Positions 12,576-13,686 of a stretch of 13,686 nt of DNA are shown in pieces (the first letter of the stretch is position 1; each line of letters opens with the position of its first letter). A model generated the notes under the pieces. It had not been told where the DNA came from. It ran no database searches and worked only from the letters and a program-made list of their open reading frames with translations. Where the stretch lies: positions 1 through 13,686 of the forward strand of contig JAISGW010000208.1 of NCBI GenBank assembly GCA_031262895.1, given 5' to 3'. Origin of the DNA: Tannerella sp. Lineage in GTDB: Bacteria > Bacteroidota > Bacteroidia > Bacteroidales > Tannerellaceae. Made by a program: the position numbers and the translations under genes.

Positions 12576-12606
12576 CAAATGTAGGCATAGCGAAAATGCC
12601 TACAAA
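12576..12606 (-). promoter_or_regulatory. folB promoter (Bacteroidota sigma-type, full consensus)
   Basis: On the minus strand TTTG (12606-12603), 19 bases, then TACATTTG (12583-12576) match the consensus at every defined position. The predicted start near 12569 leaves about 27 bases to the ATG at 12542. A perfect palindrome fills its spacer. Confidence 0.8.
12580..12604. promoter_or_regulatory. Perfect 9-7-9 palindrome inside the folB promoter, candidate operator
   Basis: TGTAGGCAT (12580-12588), seven bases, then ATGCCTACA (12596-12604) form a perfect inverted repeat. It overlaps four bases of the folB -7 box and two of its -33 box and fills the spacer, and lies 12-36 bases upstream of the bactofilin -7 box. 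The spacing suits a dimeric regulator able to affect both genes. No regulator gene lies in the window. Confidence 0.55.
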
Positions 12607-12615
12607 AAATAATTA

Positions 12616-12623
12616 TATATTTG
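12616..12623 (+). promoter_or_regulatory. Bactofilin promoter (-7 box)
   Basis: TATATTTG matches TAnnTTTG fully. No TTTG lies 19-21 bases upstream; the position holds GAAAA. The start would be near 12630, about 38 bases before the ATG at 12668. This argues against an earlier ATG at 12596, which would lie upstream of the transcript. Confidence 0.55.
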
Positions 12624-12667
12624 CAGGGTTTATCAGGCTTCAAACCGAATGTAACCATATAGATAAT

Positions 12668-13063
12668 ATGAAAATCAAATTCAAGGAAGTAACGGATTCC
12701 AACGCGCTCCACAATATATTAGGTGTAGGCACGACGGTGAGGGGCGACATCCTCACAGATGGGGATTTCCGCTTGAACGGCCGCGTGGAAGGAAACATTA
12801 ACTGCGCAGCGAAGATAGTCATCGGCCCCAAAGGACACATTGACGGGGACATCGTATCGGTAAACGCGGAAATCATGGGCACGGTTGTGGGTAGCATACG
12901 CACCAGCGGCGCCTTGGTGCTGAAGGCCTCTTCCATCGTCACAGGCGACATCTTCGCCCAAACCTTGGAGATAGAGCCGAACGCCAAATTCAGCGGCGTT
13001 TGCAATATGCTGGGGCCTGACGACGAAGGGGCGGAAGACGCGAAAGCTTTGGAGAACCAATAA
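12668..13063 (+). CDS. Bactofilin family cytoskeletal protein (polymer-forming)
   Basis: 131 residues from the ATG at 12668. Bactofilins form nucleotide-free filaments of stacked right-handed beta-helices and scaffold cell-wall enzymes or shape determinants at the membrane. The core (residues about 18-113) is rich in the repeating G-x-[IV]-x-G-x-[IV] pattern: LGVGTTVRGDI, LNGRVEGNI, IVIGPKGHIDGDI, EIMGTVVGSI, SSIVTGDI, IEPNAKFSG. Short non-helical tails flank it, the last being acidic (GPDDEGAEDAKALENQ). The N-terminus is short and has no transmembrane segment. The ATG at 12596 is rejected because it precedes the predicted transcription start and adds residues unlike the family. It is not beside a peptidoglycan peptidase here, so its partner is unknown. 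Confidence 0.9.
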   Translation: MKIKFKEVTDSNALHNILGVGTTVRGDILTDGDFRLNGRVEGNINCAAKIVIGPKGHIDGDIVSVNAEIMGTVVGSIRTSGALVLKASSIVTGDIFAQTLEIEPNAKFSGVCNMLGPDDEGAEDAKALENQ

Positions 13064-13090
13064 AATAGATAATATAATTGTCACCTGTTT

Positions 13091-13117
13091 CGGCAAGGAG
13101 GGTTCTCCACCTTGTCG
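13091..13117 (+). other. Stem-loop between bactofilin gene and aroQ
   Basis: CGGCAAGGAGG pairs with CCACCTTGTCG around GTTCT: eleven positions with one A-A mismatch and one G:U. No U-run follows, so an intrinsic terminator is doubtful. It lies in the 78-base gap, 24 bases before the aroQ ATG. No TAnnTTTG box is visible in this gap, so aroQ may depend on read-through past this structure. Confidence 0.4.
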
Positions 13118-13141
13118 GAGAAAATCATGTCGTAGAGATAT

Positions 13142-13567
13142 ATGGACAAGAAAAAGATAATGATTGTCAACGGCCCCAATCTGAACCTGCTGGGAAAAAG
13201 GGAGCCGTCCGTCTACGGGGATGAAGGCTTCGAGCCTTTCCTGGAACGCCTGCGCCGACGCTATACGCAATGCGAGTTGGCCTATTTCCAAAGCAATTCG
13301 GAGGGTGAATTAGTCAGCAAGATACAGGAAGCGGGCTTCGCCTGCGAAGGCATCGTGCTCAATGCCGGCGCATACACGCACACGTCCATCGCTCTGCACG
13401 ACGCCATCCGTGCCGTCCCCGCCCCCGTGGTGGAAGTGCACATCTCGAACATACACGCCCGCGAGGTCTTCCGCCACAAGTCCCTGCTCTCTGCCGCCTG
13501 CCGGGGCGTCATCATCGGCTTCGGGCTGGATTCCTACCGGCTTGCCGTCGAATCATTCCTCGATTGA
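13142..13567 (+). CDS. aroQ: 3-Dehydroquinate dehydratase, type II
   Basis: 141 residues, a typical type II dehydroquinase, unrelated to the type I AroD fold. It dehydrates 3-dehydroquinate to 3-dehydroshikimate in the shikimate pathway, as a dodecamer. The N-terminal signature is IVNGPNLNLLGKREPSVYG (residues 8-26), with catalytic Tyr25 in the flexible loop. FQSNSEGELVSKI (49-61), LNAGAYTHTSIALHDAI (73-89) and VEVHISNIHAREVFRHKS (97-114, with His100) complete the active site. GFGLDSYRLAVESFL closes the C-terminus. The ATG at 13142 is the only sensible start. It is followed after 21 bases by pyk, suggesting cotranscription. Confidence 0.97.
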   Translation: MDKKKIMIVNGPNLNLLGKREPSVYGDEGFEPFLERLRRRYTQCELAYFQSNSEGELVSKIQEAGFACEGIVLNAGAYTHTSIALHDAIRAVPAPVVEVHISNIHAREVFRHKSLLSAACRGVIIGFGLDSYRLAVESFLD

Positions 13568-13588
13568 ACAAGAAAACAACGAAAGAAT

Positions 13589-13686
13589 ATGCTTAAGCAA
13601 ACAAAAATCGTAGCGACCATCTCCGACAAGCGTTGCGAGGTGGCATTCATCCGCTCCCTGTACGAAGCGGGCATGAACGTGGTGCG
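13589..13686 (+). CDS. pyk: Pyruvate kinase, N-terminal part (runs off the window)
   Basis: Only the first 32 codons are present; the gene continues past the right edge. Translation reads MLKQTKIVATISDKRCEVAF and then IRSLYEAGMNVVR. This is the first strand of the pyruvate kinase barrel: TKIVATIS corresponds to TKIVCTIGP, and AGMNVVR, normally followed by N-x-SH, contains the substrate-binding Arg. Pyruvate kinase converts phosphoenolpyruvate and ADP to pyruvate and ATP. The ATG lies 21 bases after aroQ. No active-site residue beyond the first Arg can be checked. Confidence 0.9.
   Translation, partial: MLKQTKIVATISDKRCEVAFIRSLYEAGMNVV

Noticed and set aside
12596..12667. Upstream ATG that would extend the bactofilin by 24 residues
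   Set aside because: It lies upstream of the TATATTTG promoter box and overlaps the folB palindrome. The family start MKIKFKE at 12668 is preferred.

Overview
The window comes from a chromosomal, moderately GC-rich member of the Bacteroidota, most likely the order Bacteroidales. Three things support this. LpxC and FabZ are fused in one protein (4442-3033). PurM is the long, roughly 390-residue type. Most intergenic gaps carry the Bacteroidota promoter signature TTTG-N19-21-TAnnTTTG instead of a -35/-10 pair. Genus and species cannot be read from the sequence.

Layout. (1) 8651-1, minus strand: eight housekeeping genes in close succession, purM > prfA > pyrF > lpxD > lpxC/fabZ > lpxA > recJ > recQ (recQ runs off the left edge). 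A -7-like box before lpxD and a hairpin plus gap before recJ suggest three units: nucleotide synthesis/translation termination, lipid A synthesis, and DNA repair. (2) 8652-9572: a 921-bp gap between the divergent purM and ogt genes. It has a good promoter at each end and at least six different repeat structures between them. (3) 9573-10112, plus strand: ogt, whose last 20 bases overlap nadD tail to tail. (4) 12106-10093, minus strand: yicC > gmk > nadD, packed as one unit, with folB (12542-12186) upstream under its own promoter. (5) 12668-13686, plus strand: a bactofilin, aroQ and the start of pyk.

How the genes work together. LpxA, LpxC and LpxD carry out the first three committed steps of lipid A synthesis, and FabZ makes acyl chains from the same beta-hydroxyacyl-ACP pool that LpxA and LpxD use. 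PurM, PyrF and Gmk serve purine and pyrimidine synthesis, NadD makes NAD, FolB makes folate, AroQ belongs to the shikimate pathway and Pyk to glycolysis. RecJ, RecQ and Ogt repair DNA. Nothing in the coding part is a defence system, mobile element or specialised cluster.

The unusual part is the purM-ogt gap. Its most distinctive piece is an 8-bp-periodic array at 9101-9230 that switches orientation at its centre. Around it lie a 21-bp tandem repeat, a three-hairpin palindrome, and a 17-bp perfect inverted repeat full of AAAGGT. A second regulatory candidate is a perfect 9-7-9 palindrome inside the folB promoter. No tRNA, rRNA, CRISPR array, insertion sequence or riboswitch was recognised.
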